Shown one piece after another: positions 41,687-54,070 of a stretch of DNA of 64,000 nt (position 1 is the first letter of the stretch; each line of letters opens with the position of its first letter). This stretch comes from Volutella citrinella (lineage: Eukaryota > Ascomycota > Sordariomycetes > Hypocreales > Nectriaceae): NCBI GenBank assembly GCA_034401135.1, contig JAWZSP010000001.1, positions 930,001-994,000 of the forward strand, given 5' to 3'. The notes beneath the pieces were generated by a model that ran no database searches, was not told the DNA's origin, and saw nothing but the letters and a program-made list of their open reading frames with translations. A program made the translations under genes and the position numbers.

Positions 41687-43789
41687 GAGTGTCGAGACTG
41701 ATGCAGAGAAGCCGTTGGTGGGAGACGTGCGCAGGGAACACGTTGTGAGTGCAAGGTCTCACCTCTTGCACAGGTCACACACAGGCTGTCCTGAATGTCA
41801 GCAGCCGCTCACATGGATTACCTCGACGGCAGTTTCTGGAGAACATGGCACGTACCTGAGAGGCAGCCAGAGGCTTGTAACTTGGGTACTTTAGACCTAA
41901 GGACCCGGGAATCTGCACGAGCATCCGCTGGAAGAGATTCGATGGCCAAGGCGGCGATGAGGACAGCTTGATCGGTTTTTGAACTTGACAGCGGCGGGCA
42001 GGATTCGAAGGATTGTCACACAGCCCGCGTAAGTGGCACTGTGCTTTTTGCGTGGTCTCGGCGGAGGATTCCGTAGTCGGGCTTATATTTTTAGTGTCGA
42101 GGAGTGTTTCAGTAGTTTCACTCTTGCATGGCCTGGAAAATGGGAATGCGAAAACTTAGTCGAAGATGGATGCGAGAACAGAAGGAGGAGGCGGGATGTT
42201 TTAATCAAGTTGCTGCAACTTGTTTGTTGGGGGCAGGATCCCGGTCTGGAGAAGGGACTGGGGTCGTAGTGAACAAGATTGCGGTGCATGGACAGTCCAA
42301 GGGCTGCGGGGGGGCGGGAGGGGAGATTTTGACCGACTTGTATGAATTTTCGCCGCTTCCCTGTTTCCCGCTGGTGGGAGCGGCCAGGGCATCCATCGCA
42401 TCAATTGACTGGCATCACATCGCAAATCACCAAACCCCAACAATCGTTCATGCATGGCCGCTGGCGCCGACACACAAGCTAAAACACCAACCCTGGCCTC
42501 GCCATCAAGCGGTGACGAGGGTTTTGTCGAGTGTTTGGTCGGCAGATGACCCCCCGGACAGCGTCCACAAGACTCTTGCAGGCCCAGAGCCGGGGGCTGG
42601 CGTGGTGGACATGGGGCCATAGCACGCGCTTGCGAGCAGCGACCCTTGTCTCGCTTGGCTGCAGGCATGGGCGGCAACTGCATAGTCGCCTCACTGATAT
42701 CACAGAGGGCTGGGTTATAGGGCTCTAGGGGACTATAGGGGGGGGCCGTGTCATGCAGCAAGTCGGGTAGATGGCCACTAAACTCAAGTAACAAACCACC
42801 CCCAGTCGCCTCTACAGCCCCTGTCGACGCCATCTCCGAGCCTCTGGCTGCTGTTTGGTGGGCGGCTCGACTTGCAAGGGTGAGCATGACGCCGCGCCGC
42901 AGACTAACAAATGTGACCAATCCCATGACACGCAGGTCGGTCGGTGTAGCTGCGATGCCATGATGTAAACCACTTCCAACTTTTGCGGCATCTGAAGTAG
43001 CGGATAGAGCGAGGAGGGCCATCATGGTCCCACAACTGACGCACAAGGTGTATGTAGTGTGCTGCCATGATCACGCCTTTCTACCATCCAGATGGTTCTA
43101 TCTGTTGCTCTCGTAGCATTTCCATAAACATTTATGAATTCCTTTCGTTTCGTGTTGTTCGCTCATGCGCCCCCTGGTCCAGCAGCGCCCCCGAGCTGAG
43201 ACACTGCGGCTGGACGAAATGTCTTGCTTGAGATCCCAGTGATCCCACGCTGCCAAGGCGTCCAACAAGAACATGCATCCCAAGTTGGGATTGGATGTGA
43301 ATGAGCTGGTTTGTCAACCTGAGGATCTGACTGGCCTACACGACAGCAACAAGGGCCTTAGCATGATATCTTTTCTTCTTGACATCAGCACGAAAGAGAC
43401 GCCTAGGGTGAACCATCGGTCTGATTCAAATCAAAACTTGCTTAATTCATCAAATCTGTTCACTGGGGAACAAGGCTTCCGTCAACCGCCAAAATAGGCT
43501 TCTGTTTCACGGGCTGCAGGCGTGGCGCCGTTGAAGCGATCAGGGTGCGTGCTGTGAGAAGCTTGAAGAGGATGGAGCGGTAGCTGGGTCAACGACTAGG
43601 TTTCGAGAGACAGGACACACCTCAAGGTTCATCTCGCAAGAAAACTCTGGCGTCGATGCCTTTGAGTTTAACCAAATTCTATGTATAAACATGAATCTTC
43701 CCCATCATGGGTCATGGTGATTTCAGTGTTCGATTCATCCCGGCTGCCCTCGACTTGTACCGCGTGCTTACACCACTAGAGCTTCCGCC
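41687..43789. other. 2.1-kb intergenic region, no gene seen
   Basis: The longest frame (42201-43046, minus) is low-complexity, rich in Pro/Arg/Ala, without motifs. Nothing else supports a gene. No tRNA or transposon signature. Confidence 0.4.
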
Positions 43790-45409
43790 ATGACTCAAAG
43801 ACTACAAGCATCCGAGTGGGCGAGGCTACCAGCAGAGCTTCGGCTCATCTGCCTGGACGCGATGATGGAGCAACAGAACCCTCGTTGGTCGATACTGGCA
43901 TGCGTCTGCAAGGAGTGGCAGTGCATTGTCGAGCAACGAAACTTCCGCCATCTTCACGTCGGGGTGTCTCGCCTAGAAAACTTGGCACAATTGCCGACCC
44001 CGAAGAGGAATCTTGTTCGTCACATCCTGCTTGACATTGAGCTGCCAGCATATAAATGCACGACGTGCGCTGGTGATTCGCCACCCTCTGTGGCAGGGTC
44101 TTATTACCCACATGTGGCCGTGGGGATCCGGAGCCTCATTTCGATCCTTTCCAACTGGGAGCCGGCGAGCAACCTCAAGATCGAGTTCAACGCACATCCC
44201 CCAAGCGACGCGAAGCATTGGTTCAAGTACTTGCACTTCTGCTCCGACTGCGAAGGCACGAGTGCGGATGCCAAGGTGCGAACAGATCCGCCAAGGCGCC
44301 GACGTCGTGATGATGGATTCCATGGCCCAAAGGGTGGGCAACGACAATCAATAACTGGCCCAGACAGATTGAATCTTTTCGAACCTATGCGACCCATCAT
44401 CCCCCATTTTCGGCTACCCGAAGTCCGAGCTGTCAAATGCTTCGCCATACGACGCCAGCTGCGGCGCCAACTGGACCCTGGAGTCTTGAGACTGATACTG
44501 AGCAGGCTTGTCGGGCTAGAAACTTTTATATATGAGCCCTGGAAAGGAGGATTGGCTACTATTTTAGAAGCTGGCCCAGAGTGTCTACTCGGTAGGTGAT
44601 CCAGAATTTCCCTCATCTATGCCGCAACAAGTCCGTGTGTCCATGCGCGGCACGTCAGACTTGGTCTAACTCGGACAACCACAGCATGTCTGTTCGGCAA
44701 GGGCATCCCAAGAAGCGTGAAGAAGCTAGTGGTGTTCCAAGACTTTGACGACATATCCCTTTCGTTTTTCTCGCCGCCTAATGAAACGGGAGGAGAGCCT
44801 TTGCGGCCGTATCATTATGGCCGAGCTTGCCCCGACGTAACCTCCAAAGTCACCAGCGCAATGGCATCAACAAGCCGCAACCTGGAACATCTTTCGGTGT
44901 CCTACATGGTCAACGCAAGTGACTTCTTCCGGGCATGTGCCAAAGATTGGGTCTGGCAAAACCTGGAGTCCCTGGCGCTCACGTCTTACGCACTGAACCC
45001 GGCATCGGGAACCGACGAGGCCAACACGTTGTTCTACAGCGCCGGGTGCGCTGCGCTGCGGATGCCAAAGCTGCACGCACTAACCCTGTGGAACGGCGAG
45101 GAGGGGATTGCCGGCGCCTTCATCTACCGCAGGCAAGGCAGCGATGCGTCTCTTACCTGGCGCAGTACTTGGGATCTGGAGCTGGGTGGAGCAGTGGCGA
45201 AGATCTGGGAGCGGGTGGCCCTTAATAGTGCTGGATGTCGCAAGTTCCGGCAGACGAGCGAAAGAATCCAAGTCGTCATCGAGTCCCACGGTGAAGCTAT
45301 TCATCATCTGGACTTGCCGTGTCAGGTGATCGACCCGGTGTCCCTGTGGCAGATACGGATGGAGCACGTCACCTGGCGTCGTTCACAAATCGAGTTCGGG
45401 TACATTTGA
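43790..45409 (+). CDS. F-box-like protein with DUF6546-type domain
   Basis: Exons 43790-44591 and 44685-45409 give 508 residues across a 93-nt intron (GTAGGT donor, CCACAG acceptor). The N-terminus is an F-box-like stretch (WARLPAELRLICLDAMMEQ...WSILACVCKEWQCIVEQRNFRHLHV), followed by LVRHILLDIELPAYKC. The rest resembles the ascomycete F-box family that carries DUF6546: RHLEHLSVSYMVNASDFF-like and WQNLESLALTS blocks, then a C-terminal LWQIRMEHVTWRRS. The family is abundant in Hypocreales, often in variable gene sets. Function unknown; by analogy an SCF ubiquitin-ligase adaptor. The TATATGAGCCC near 44526 lies inside the coding sequence and has no regulatory meaning. Confidence 0.78.
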
Positions 45410-46245
45410 TGAATGCACCAACCACCCCGCCCCAGCATCCACCCGTCGCAAGAAGTACGACGGTAATGGCCGGCGGAGCTGAATAGCTGCTCGACTACAT
45501 GTACCAAACTACATGGGGGACCTCACCGTGAGGATACGTGCGTTCGGAGGCTGAGTTTAGCACGAGGCCGCCGGAGAGAAGTCGCAGCTAGCAGCAGGCA
45601 GAAGTAGTAATCACGACATAGTACGGATACCTACCAATCTACTTGAGCAACGCGTGTGTCGCGTTTTCAGGGACTTTCACATGTCAAAAGAAGGCCAATG
45701 CTCGAAAAAGAAAAGGAATGAACCACCTGCTCCAACGCGTGGCATGCCCCCATCCCTGTCGGCGGGTGTCGTCGCCATCGCCACTCAACCATTCAACGGA
45801 CGTTGAGGGTGCGTGCCTGAAGCAGCTGGCGCCCTGGCCCTGGCGGCGATTCGAGGCCCTTCTGCACGTCTCAGGTAGAATCTGTGGGCTAGTGTGTTAA
45901 CGGGCTACCCAGGCATTTGCCCTGGATCCTCTATGATTTTCAGTAGCGCCCTAACTCAACTACTCATGCACAGCCACAGACGCCGCCAATCATGCCACCC
46001 TCTGTCGATGACGTCGCCTCCTGCCCCGCACCGCCCCAGCTCCCTCAACACGTTGACCAGCATCGTCACGACCCAGACATTCCTTGCGTGCGGGCAACCC
46101 TCAAGACACTTATAAAACTCGCGCAGAACCTGGTTTCCCAGCTATCTCGCCCCCTCTTGGTATATATAGCGCCGCGTCTTCTGCATCCTCTCACTGGTCT
46201 AATTCACATTCAAGTGTTCATACCAAACCAGCTCATCTCTTCATC
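45410..46245. other. Intergenic, promoter of the Vip1-like gene
   Basis: No gene seen. Contains a TATATATAG element at 46161-46169 and C/T-rich leader sequence just before the ATG at 46246. Confidence 0.5.
46161..46169 (+). promoter_or_regulatory. TATA-like box of the Vip1-like gene
   Basis: TATATATAG about 80 bp upstream of the start codon, in a C/T-rich context common in highly expressed fungal genes. Confidence 0.45.
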
Positions 46246-47127
46246 ATGGCTGCTACCGTCCACGTCAAGAACATCGCTGCTGCGACCAGCGATAGCGAAG
46301 TCAAGGACTTTTTCAGCTTCTGGTAGGCCTCCAACCCTGTTTGGATAGCTTGATCTGTACTCGTGCTAACAGCTCGCAGCGGAAAGATCGCCGATATCAA
46401 GGTCACCACCGAGGGCGAGACCAAGTCGGCCGAAGTCACCTTTGAGAAGGAGACGGCCAAGAAGACGGCCCTGCTCCTCCACAACACCCAGCTCGGCCCC
46501 AACCAGCTGTCCGTCACCGGCCTCGGCGGCGACAGCGAGGACGACGAGCCCATCACCAAGGAGAACCTCGACTCGGACGAGATCTCGCAGGAGCAGAAGC
46601 CCCGCGCCCGCATCCTCGCCGAGTACCTCGCCCACGGCTACGTCATCGGCGACGCGGCCATCCAGCGCGCCCTCGAGCTGGACAACAAGCACAACATCAC
46701 CAGCCGCTTCTTCACCACGCTGCAGAACCTCGACCAGAAGTACCACGCCACCGACCGCGCCAAGGCCACCGACCAGAGCTACGGCATCACCCAGCGCACC
46801 AACAGCCTGTGGCTCGGCCTGAGCTCGTACTTTGAGAAGGCCGCCAGCCACCCCACCGGCAAGAAGATTGTCGAGTTCTACGAGCAGGGCAGCAAGCAGG
46901 TCCAGGAGGTGCACAACGAGGCCCGCCGCCTCGCCGAGCTGAAGAAGGACCAGGCCGGCGGCAGCGCCTACAAGGCCGCCGGCCTGGAGAAGGTGTTTGG
47001 CAAGGAGGCTCCCAAGGAGTCTGAGAAGCCTGCCGAGCCCACCCAGTCCACTCCTGTTGCCAACCCTGCGCCCATGGTGCCCACCGAGGTCCTTCCTGCG
47101 GTCAAGACGACCGACGAGAAGGCTTGA
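46246..47127 (+). CDS. Vip1-like RNA-recognition-motif protein
   Basis: Exons 46246-46322 and 46380-47127 give 274 residues. The junction restores KDFFSFCGKIADIKV. The N-terminal 75 residues form one RRM: RNP2-like VHVKNIA and RNP1-like KSAEVTFEKETAAKKT region. The rest is charged and helical, with LAEYLAHGYVIGDAAIQRALELDNKHNITSRF as its best-conserved block, and a disordered Pro/Thr-rich tail. The layout matches fission-yeast Vip1 and its ascomycete relatives, abundant cytosolic RRM proteins of poorly known role. Codon use is strongly biased to C-ending codons, as in highly expressed genes. The TATA-like box at 46161 fits this. Identity of RNA targets unknown. Confidence 0.85.
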
Positions 47128-47403
47128 GTTGGGGATGGGACGGGCAATGGTAGCTGGGCTAATGAAGTGACGGAAATGCGAATAGGGACACTAGGAGTTT
47201 AGGCACAGAATGATTGGGCTTGATTAGTTCATGTCTACGAGTTTCACGACCTTGACGCGCATGGCGGAAATTGATGGCCTTTTAAATTCGATTCATTTTC
47301 TCATTATAGTCCTACGACCAACTATCTCGTGACATGCATGTACCAGTCCTTCCTCTAATTGAACTGTTAATCCTGTCCCTCTACACTAAGCATAGACGGG
47401 CAC

Positions 47404-47668
47404 TTACCAGTATTGCCTGGGGCCCTTGGAATACTTTTGCTTCAGCACATCCTCCATGATGTCCTTGGGGTTCGACTCGAGGTTCTGCTTCGCGTGTCAG
47501 ATGGTGCTCCGGTAGTCAGAGTCTAGCGACGGGGTTTCATCGTACGTCGAGTTGATGCTTGGGGTCAACCGAGTCGGCTTTTCCAGGGCCGCTTCCAGAG
47601 CCCATGGTGTCGTGCATTTGCTTGCCGCTCTGGCGCTGAGGAGGAGGAGACTCGCGACCTTCGGGCAT
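47404..47668 (-). CDS. Small conserved fungal protein of MxGRESPPP type
   Basis: Exon 1, 47668-47546, starts MPEGRESPPPQRQSGKQ. Exon 2, 47487-47404, carries NLESNPKDIMEDVLKQKYSKG; together they give 68 residues. The donor is GTACGA and the acceptor is AAG or the next CAG (3 nt apart). Short Pezizomycotina proteins with the GRESPPP...QSG start and a LESNP... second half are a family I recognise, without known function. The protein is hydrophilic and probably disordered. The last codon and stop form TG|GTAAGT, a perfect donor, so splicing into a further exon is possible and the true C-terminus is uncertain. It runs convergently with the Vip1-like gene. Confidence 0.6.
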
Positions 47669-48299
47669 ATTGGCTGCTACTTGATTGTGTGATTTGGATG
47701 TAGGTGATTGTTCTATTCTACGATTTGGAGGTTTCAATTGAAATATAGTCTTAAGTATCCCGTTGGTAGGTGTATGATCGCACACTGACGTCGTGGATGA
47801 TGCCGATGCCGTCATGGGGCGGCTTACATCATGACATGCCTAATGCTGGGAGCTACGGGACGTTTGATGGGTCTGGCATGTGGGTAAGCCGTTGATAGAT
47901 CGGCAGTACCTTGCTTGCTTACCTAGCTTTTTGCCTATTTTGACACCATTGAAGTCTGAAGACTCCAAGTGTTATCAGTGCCGAGGGAGATATCTAGCTA
48001 CCCTGGGTCGCAGCACACAAAAAAGGCCTATCCACACAAATGTCAAGCTGCAGTTGCATTGCCACCTGGATGAGAACAGGGCTTGTTTGCGTAATTAATT
48101 ACAGCGCCATTAATTTCGTCAAGTGTTGGTTGAACCAGGGGCCTGTCTTAGGCAGCCACATAACCGTCTCACATGGCGTATCACTGTCGGGTATTTGTTG
48201 GCCCTCGCATTTACACATGTCGGTCGCACTTCGTATCTACCAATCTGAGCGTCAAGCACGAGCCGGGCCCTATGATGCATTCCGTAACCCGCCGACCTG
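47669..48299. other. Intergenic, no gene seen
   Basis: Divergent promoter region between the small GRESPPP gene and Vps54. An undetected 5' exon of Vps54 could lie here. Confidence 0.4.
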
Positions 48300-51183
48300 A
48301 TGATGCCGCAATTCCAGAGTGGAAAATGGATTGGGCGCCCGGTCAAAATGGTACGTACGAAAGTGATCGATCTTGAGATTCCATACCAATGCTGCCCCGT
48401 AGCTATCTCGACCCTCCTCCAGACTCCGCCTCTATTGGGGGTAAAGAAGACACCGGATGTGCAAACTAAAAGCCCGGAGTTTGCAATCACTGTTGGCGTG
48501 GCGCATGTCGAAGCAGCCGAGTTTGAGACGTACATGCGATGTGTGGGCGCCCTCTTCCGCCAACTGGACCAGATCCAAGGCCGCGAGGCTGTAGATCCTG
48601 GCAATGATGGAGGGACATTACCTTTGGGGAGAAGCGGCGGGGTCCATGATCTTCCGAACCTTTCTACTATTCCAAGTGCCTACTTCAGTGACTGCTTCCA
48701 GCTTGAGAACCCCAGGACCTTTGACATTGTCAGCGAGCGATCTGAGATCACACCCGCAACTTCCCACGAGACTAGCGTCACCGAGGGACCTACATCATCA
48801 AGGAAGGCCCTTGCCACCAATTCAATTCTGCAGGAGAAGCTGTCATGGTACATGGATACTGCAGAGGCACACCTGGCCAACTCCATCTCGATTGCCTCTG
48901 CGACTCTGTTCTCCGCCCTCGGCTCCATCCAGGAGCTCGGCATCGAAGCCACGGAATCCGTGGGGCAGATCAAGACGTTACGACAGGACCTGGCAACTTT
49001 GGACGAGAACATCGTGGCTGCAGGAATGTGCAGATTGCAGAAAAGGCGAGTCCAACGGAATCTGCAGCAGATACAGGACGCAGCAGAGCAGTTACAGTGC
49101 ATCTTGGAGAAAGTTGCACTTTGTAAACGGCTTGTGAACGATGGGGAAGCTGAGAGTGCCATATCCGAGATTGATTCCATTGAATTGCTGATGGCCGGTG
49201 AGCACCTTGATTCACCGAGTAGTGAGCATCCGACTGATGCGCAACTCTGGGATCTCCGTGGGACAAAGGCAGCAAAGTACGTCACGGATGAGCTCATCGC
49301 TCTCCGCAAGAGTTCCGGCCAGCTATTCGCATCTGGATTCCACGGTACTCTCATTAGAGACCTTCAGCATCGCATCCAAGCCGTATCGACGCAAGACGTA
49401 TTACTCGGATGGGAAGCATCATCAGATAAAGCCCAAGTGGACACTCCATTGACAGCACCATCTGTCACAGGTGAGGCCGAAAGTCTTCGCTTGGCTCTTC
49501 GTGCTGACCTGTCTGGACTCTGTCGTACCAATTGCGTCGCCACTGCCATTGTTACCTACAAGGACTTGGTTGCACAAGAAATCCGCAATCTGATACAAGA
49601 GTCTGTCAATGGGTCTGCAAAGCCACAGACCAGTCCCGGTGGTCGTACCAGCGAGGAGAATGCCTCAACTCTTGCAGCCGATGTTCGTGAACTCAGCGCA
49701 GGAGATGCCGAGAAGCTGTTATCGGCCGTTTTCGTCAGCACAATTGAAGTTCTGAATCGCGTAGAGTTTCAAGCCAGCGTGATACTCGGCCTTGCCTCTG
49801 AATTCGAAACTCCAGACATGATCGCACCTGTCAGTCCTTTACAAGCCCAGCCGCTCCACCAGAGGTCAGTATTACGCAGCGTCTTCGCGGCTGAGGGCAA
49901 ATCTAACATCTATTCGGCCCTCAACGTCTCTCATTTTTTGAAACGGCTGGCGAACACTGCTTGCAAGATGATCAACACACTTCTAGGCTTACGATTAGAG
50001 CAGGCCGTGAGGCTGCCACTGACGGATTTTCTCCATTATACCACTCTCACTCGTCTTTTTATTGAGAAACTTGATGGTGTCTCGGGAAATTCGGGGCTTT
50101 TGCTAAGGGGCACTGTTGATGGCCACATCCTGCTCTTTCTTAAGGTGCACGAGGATAGAGAGATCCAGGCCCTTGTCGAGGCAATGGGCGCCGACATCTG
50201 GCGGGATGAAGTGTTTACCGACAAGAACAGTGAGACCTTGAAACGAATTCTGGAGTGCAAAACATCGGAGCCCCTGGAATGGGCCGAGCTGCGCATGATG
50301 TCTTCTCAGGGTCCGCCTCATCCCGTCTCTGATCAGGAAGAAAGCGCAGCAGCGAGTAAGGCTCCCGTGGCTATGATTGGAGAGCGGACATTTACACTCC
50401 CTCTATCTGCCATGTTCTGCCTCGAGGGGGTCTCACATTTTCTCCTGCTACTCTGCTCCGCCCCGTCGATGGCGAGTCCCATCTCCAGATCACTTGCGTT
50501 GTATCTGCAGGTATTCGACTCACGATGCCGCCAGCTTATCCTCGGCGCCGGTTCTATGCGCTCGGCAGGTCTTAGGAACATCACTCCGGTACACCTGGCG
50601 CTTGCTTCGCAATCTGTGTCATTTGTAGCCGCCCTCGTGCCGTCCATCTGCGCATGTGTGCAGCGTGTGGCCCCAATAGTCGAGCATGCAGCCATCTCCT
50701 GTGAATTCGACAAAGTTGTTGCTGAACTCCAGGAGCACAGAGACTGCATCTTGCATAAAATGGTGGACATAATGGCGTCTCGAGCGCATGGGCACTCTCG
50801 AAGGGTGCTCGAGATGGACTGGGACCACGACAGCGTCGAGGAGGTTCGTGGGTATATGGAGGAGCTGACCACCGACACAGTCAAGTTCTACAAAGCAATC
50901 CGCAAGCGTCTCCATGATAATGAAGTCGAGACAGTCCTAGGATTGGTATTTGCAAGCTACAAAGAGCAACTAGGGGGGGCGTTTGAAGAAGCCAGCCCGC
51001 TTACACCAAACGGCCGCGACAGGTAGGTCAGCAGTCCCCTCTCTGTACCCCGTTGCTAATATGGTATTTAGTATGCTCCGTGATGCAAGGTGGCTCATGA
51101 GCAAGCGGGACAAGGTTGCAATGCTTGGTGATCTCGGGGCTCACCTCTTCGAGATAGTCGAAAGGAAGGGCGAGACCACATAA
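48300..51183 (+). CDS. VPS54: Vps54, subunit of the GARP tethering complex
   Basis: Exons 48300-51022 and 51072-51183 give 944 residues; the intron has GTAGGT and TTTAG borders. The block TIPSAYFSDCFQLENPRTFDIVSE (about 120-145) is the conserved N-terminal signature of Vps54. It is followed by long helical regions (LSWYMDTAEAHLANSI..., LATLDENIVAAGMCRLQKRRVQRNLQQIQDAAEQLQ) typical of CATCHR-family tethering rods. The C-terminal end, completed by the last exon, reads SMLRDARWLMSKRDKVAMLGDLGAHLFEIVERK. GARP sits at the trans-Golgi network and tethers vesicles returning from endosomes. The first 60 residues before the conserved part look unlike the family, so the true start or an extra 5' exon is uncertain. 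The rest is secure. Confidence 0.85.
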
Positions 51184-52037
51184 TGTTATTCTGGTAGTTT
51201 TATCCCCATTATATGGTTATTTAGAGACAATTTCTACTAAATCCCGCGGCAATATTTGTTTATTGTTTTTTGCTGAGCCGCTCTGGGTATAATCAGTCGG
51301 TTAGCATTTCCTCTATTCATGCGCCTCCCTTCATCGACATCCCATGAACTCCAATTTCACTGGCGAGTGGAGCGCCGCAAATTGAACCAGCCAGAGCCTC
51401 CAATGGGCTGCCTCGAGTCACCAGCTTGGGAAGCAAGGAGATGCCGGGGAGCTCTGCCGGGGAACTCTATTGCCCATAGCGTCTGGTGGCAGGATCCTAG
51501 TGCCACTGACAGCCCTGGCGCGGTTCAAGCCGCCTAGAGCCGGAGAATAATTGCTGGTGGATAGGCTGCTCGGCCTCACTAGGCTGCGAGGCAGTCGCCT
51601 TCGTCCCACCAACCCCGCACACATGTTGAGGCACGCGCGCGCTGGGTTGCAGGGGACGACGCGTCCCGCTGCCAGCGGACTTCGGCAGGGAGGTACGGTC
51701 AGGCACACCCCCCCGTGGCTGCCGAAGCTGGCTGCTGGCCGTGATTATGCGACCTGCCTGGGGCATTCATGCGGGACACACCTCCATCCACATCACTTGC
51801 GTTTGTTGGCAACTCGTGATAGATTATAGAATCAACAAAGGAGCCTCTCGCCCCAGCCCGAGACGCCCGCTGCTCCGTGCCGACGCGGCAGCCAGCCGTC
51901 CATCTTCATCTCCATCACCATTGCTAGCTACTGACTGCAACTGCATCTGCAACTTCAACTGCAGCTACGACTTCAACACCAATTATAACCATCACCAGAA
52001 CCACCAGGCCGCGAAGCCTGGCCCATCCTCGTCCGGC
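51184..52037. other. Intergenic, leader of the coiled-coil gene
   Basis: No gene seen. From 51741 a frame runs open into the next gene, but its N-terminal part is Arg/Ser-rich low-complexity sequence and is more likely leader. Confidence 0.4.
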
Positions 52038-53390
52038 ATGCCCGACCTTAACTCGGTTCCCGCGTCGCCGCACTCTCTCGCCGCGTCTCGCCGCCAGTCT
52101 TCCTCGTCGTTGACGCAACAGCATCACCACCGCCCGTCACCGCCTCACCCCCAGCAGCACCAGATGGCGGCCGCTGCTCCTGCCGCCACAGCGTCGTCTC
52201 CTGATCCGGCCTCGCCCAGCCTCAACATCCTCCCCTCGAACCAGAACACCGTCAACCAGGCCCAGAGCCACACACCATCTCTACCCTCACCGAGGTTGAC
52301 CACTTCCCAACCTTTGCTACCAGTTGACCCAGGCGTTGGGCCAGGTCCAGGGCCCCTGAGACATCCGAGGCCACTTACGGCAGCGGAACTTCATCTGCAG
52401 CTTGAGAAGGAACAAGAGGCAGTGGTAAGCACTCCCGATTCCTGCTTGTGGCGTGCTATAATGGAATACGGCATGATACTGCGCTGTACTACATAGCATC
52501 TCCTCACCTTGCCTGCGATAAAATGCTGATGCCGAACTGTATAGGTCAACCGCCTGACCCGTGAGCTGTCCTTGCTTCGGGCCGCTCAGAACGCATCCGT
52601 CGTCTCCAACACCTCGTCAGCCTCTGCCGCCAACTCGAACCACGATGCCGTTGCCGAGCCGTCCCTCCTATATGGCTCCGGATTCTCCATCCCCACGGCC
52701 CGACAACACCAGCGGACCTCGTCTGCGACATCCCAGAGTTTCGGTGCCCCTTCTCAACTCTCCACCTCCTACGAAGCCCGTATCCACGCCCCTCGACCCA
52801 TGCATGCCGCGGCCTTGTCCCGGCAGGACAGCTCTACCTCCCACCGAAGCGGCGCAACTTCACCGGCGCCGCCACACTCGCTCGACCCATCGAGCTATTT
52901 CCAGCATCAGAGGATCCCAGGACCAACATCGATGCCACTGAGTTCAGTGGGCGCCACGCCCGGCAGCGTCGGGGAGCAACTGAGCCCCGGGCTGATGCCT
53001 GCCACCATGCGATACGAAGAGACGGCCTTCTACCGTGGCGAGCTAGAGTCCGCCAAGAGGGAGAATGATACGCTGAAGCGTCGTATCAGGGAGTTGGAGC
53101 GACAGGTCAGAGAGCGCCGAGCGAGTGACGCAAGCCACGTGAGTCACGCCAGCCGGCCTAGGAGTGAGAGTGTCAGCACCACGGCCAGCGTGAGCGTAAA
53201 CCCGGCTGGGGGAGTCAGCATCGCTGGTCGGCGCGAGGGGAACCTGTCCGCACGGCCAGAGCGGGAGCGCGGCATGACGTCCCAAAGCATCACCAGCGTG
53301 GCCGGCAGTGTCGGTGTTGGCGTGCCAGAGGAGGAGGTCAAGGTTGGAGAGAGCGCTGCTAGTTCCGGGCTTCCCAACAGCGCCCGGTAA
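52038..53390 (+). CDS. Coiled-coil, low-complexity fungal protein, unknown function
   Basis: Exons 52038-52424 and 52545-53390 give 410 residues. The 120-nt intron has GTAAGC and TATAG borders and joins a leucine heptad stretch: ELHLQLEKEQEAV at the end of exon 1 and NRLTRELSLLRAAQ at the start of exon 2. A second coiled coil lies at about 290-325 (RGELESAKRENDTLKRRIRELERQVRER). Everything else is Ser/Pro/Gln-rich and disordered. The layout resembles ascomycete proteins of unknown role with a conserved short coil near the N-terminus. A bZIP function was considered, but no basic DNA-contact region precedes either coil. The ATG at 52038 (MPDLNSVPASPHS) is the best start. Confidence 0.68.
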
Positions 53391-53930
53391 AGGGAGAGGC
53401 GCATCACGTTCTTGTTGGATGGGGACAAGGTCACACTTTGATATGAAATTACGACTGGGACTTGCTACTAGTGGTGTTATTGGAGCACGAGAGGGATAAA
53501 ACGAATTCAGATGCACTGCTTTTGCTCGTCTGAGATATTGCTAGAACTTACTACTACTCTAGTAAGCAGGTACGCACCTGTTGCAAGGTTATTATTAGCG
53601 AGTATTGAATTCGTGTCCAATGCTTGTTGTTTCTCATCCTGATTGTCTGCATAGATGGATCTCGCTACTGTCATTTTCCTCATATAGATTGAGACGACTG
53701 TGTATGCTCAATGAACAGACTAGAGAATCACGGTCTTTGTCGTTGCCGTCTTGAAGCTGTTCCAAGGCCAGGATGCTTGAGCATTACAAAATTTGGGAGT
53801 TCAGCGGTGGTGTTCTATGGAGCACAGCAGGGACCAGACGAGAAGTTCAGAGTACACATTTATTTTGCCAACAGTCGGGGAATTTCAGTATTCACTACTG
53901 CACAAGGCCACGCCGGACCTCTTGTCCACT
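53391..53930. other. Intergenic, no gene seen
   Basis: AT-richer spacer between the coiled-coil gene and the F-box relic. No motif-bearing frame. Confidence 0.4.
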
Positions 53931-54044
53931 GGCCCTCTGACGCGGCGGCTCTCCAACATGAATCTCCTCTCGGTCACCCACTCCCTGAGCAAATGCATAT
54001 CTGAGATGTGCCCGTTCTGAGAAACGGCGGTCGGGGTGCCGAAC
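53931..54044 (-). pseudogene. Scrambled fragment of the adjacent F-box gene
   Basis: Bases 53971-54044 repeat 54172-54246 of the neighbouring F-box gene (its C-terminal coding part) with few changes. Bases 53931-53970 repeat about 55033-55070, a middle part of the same gene. The two pieces are directly joined and in reversed order compared with the gene. No long frame remains. This looks like a tandem copy that lost most of its body. Confidence 0.75.
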
Positions 54045-54070
54045 CAACCAGGTTATCGACTTCCTGCCGG

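Noticed and set aside
42201..43046. 281-codon minus-strand frame
   Set aside because: Low-complexity Pro/Arg/Ala composition, no motif and no splice context; likely chance in GC-rich DNA.
46366..46914. 182-codon minus-strand frame
   Set aside because: Antisense shadow of the Vip1-like gene caused by its strong C-ending codon bias.
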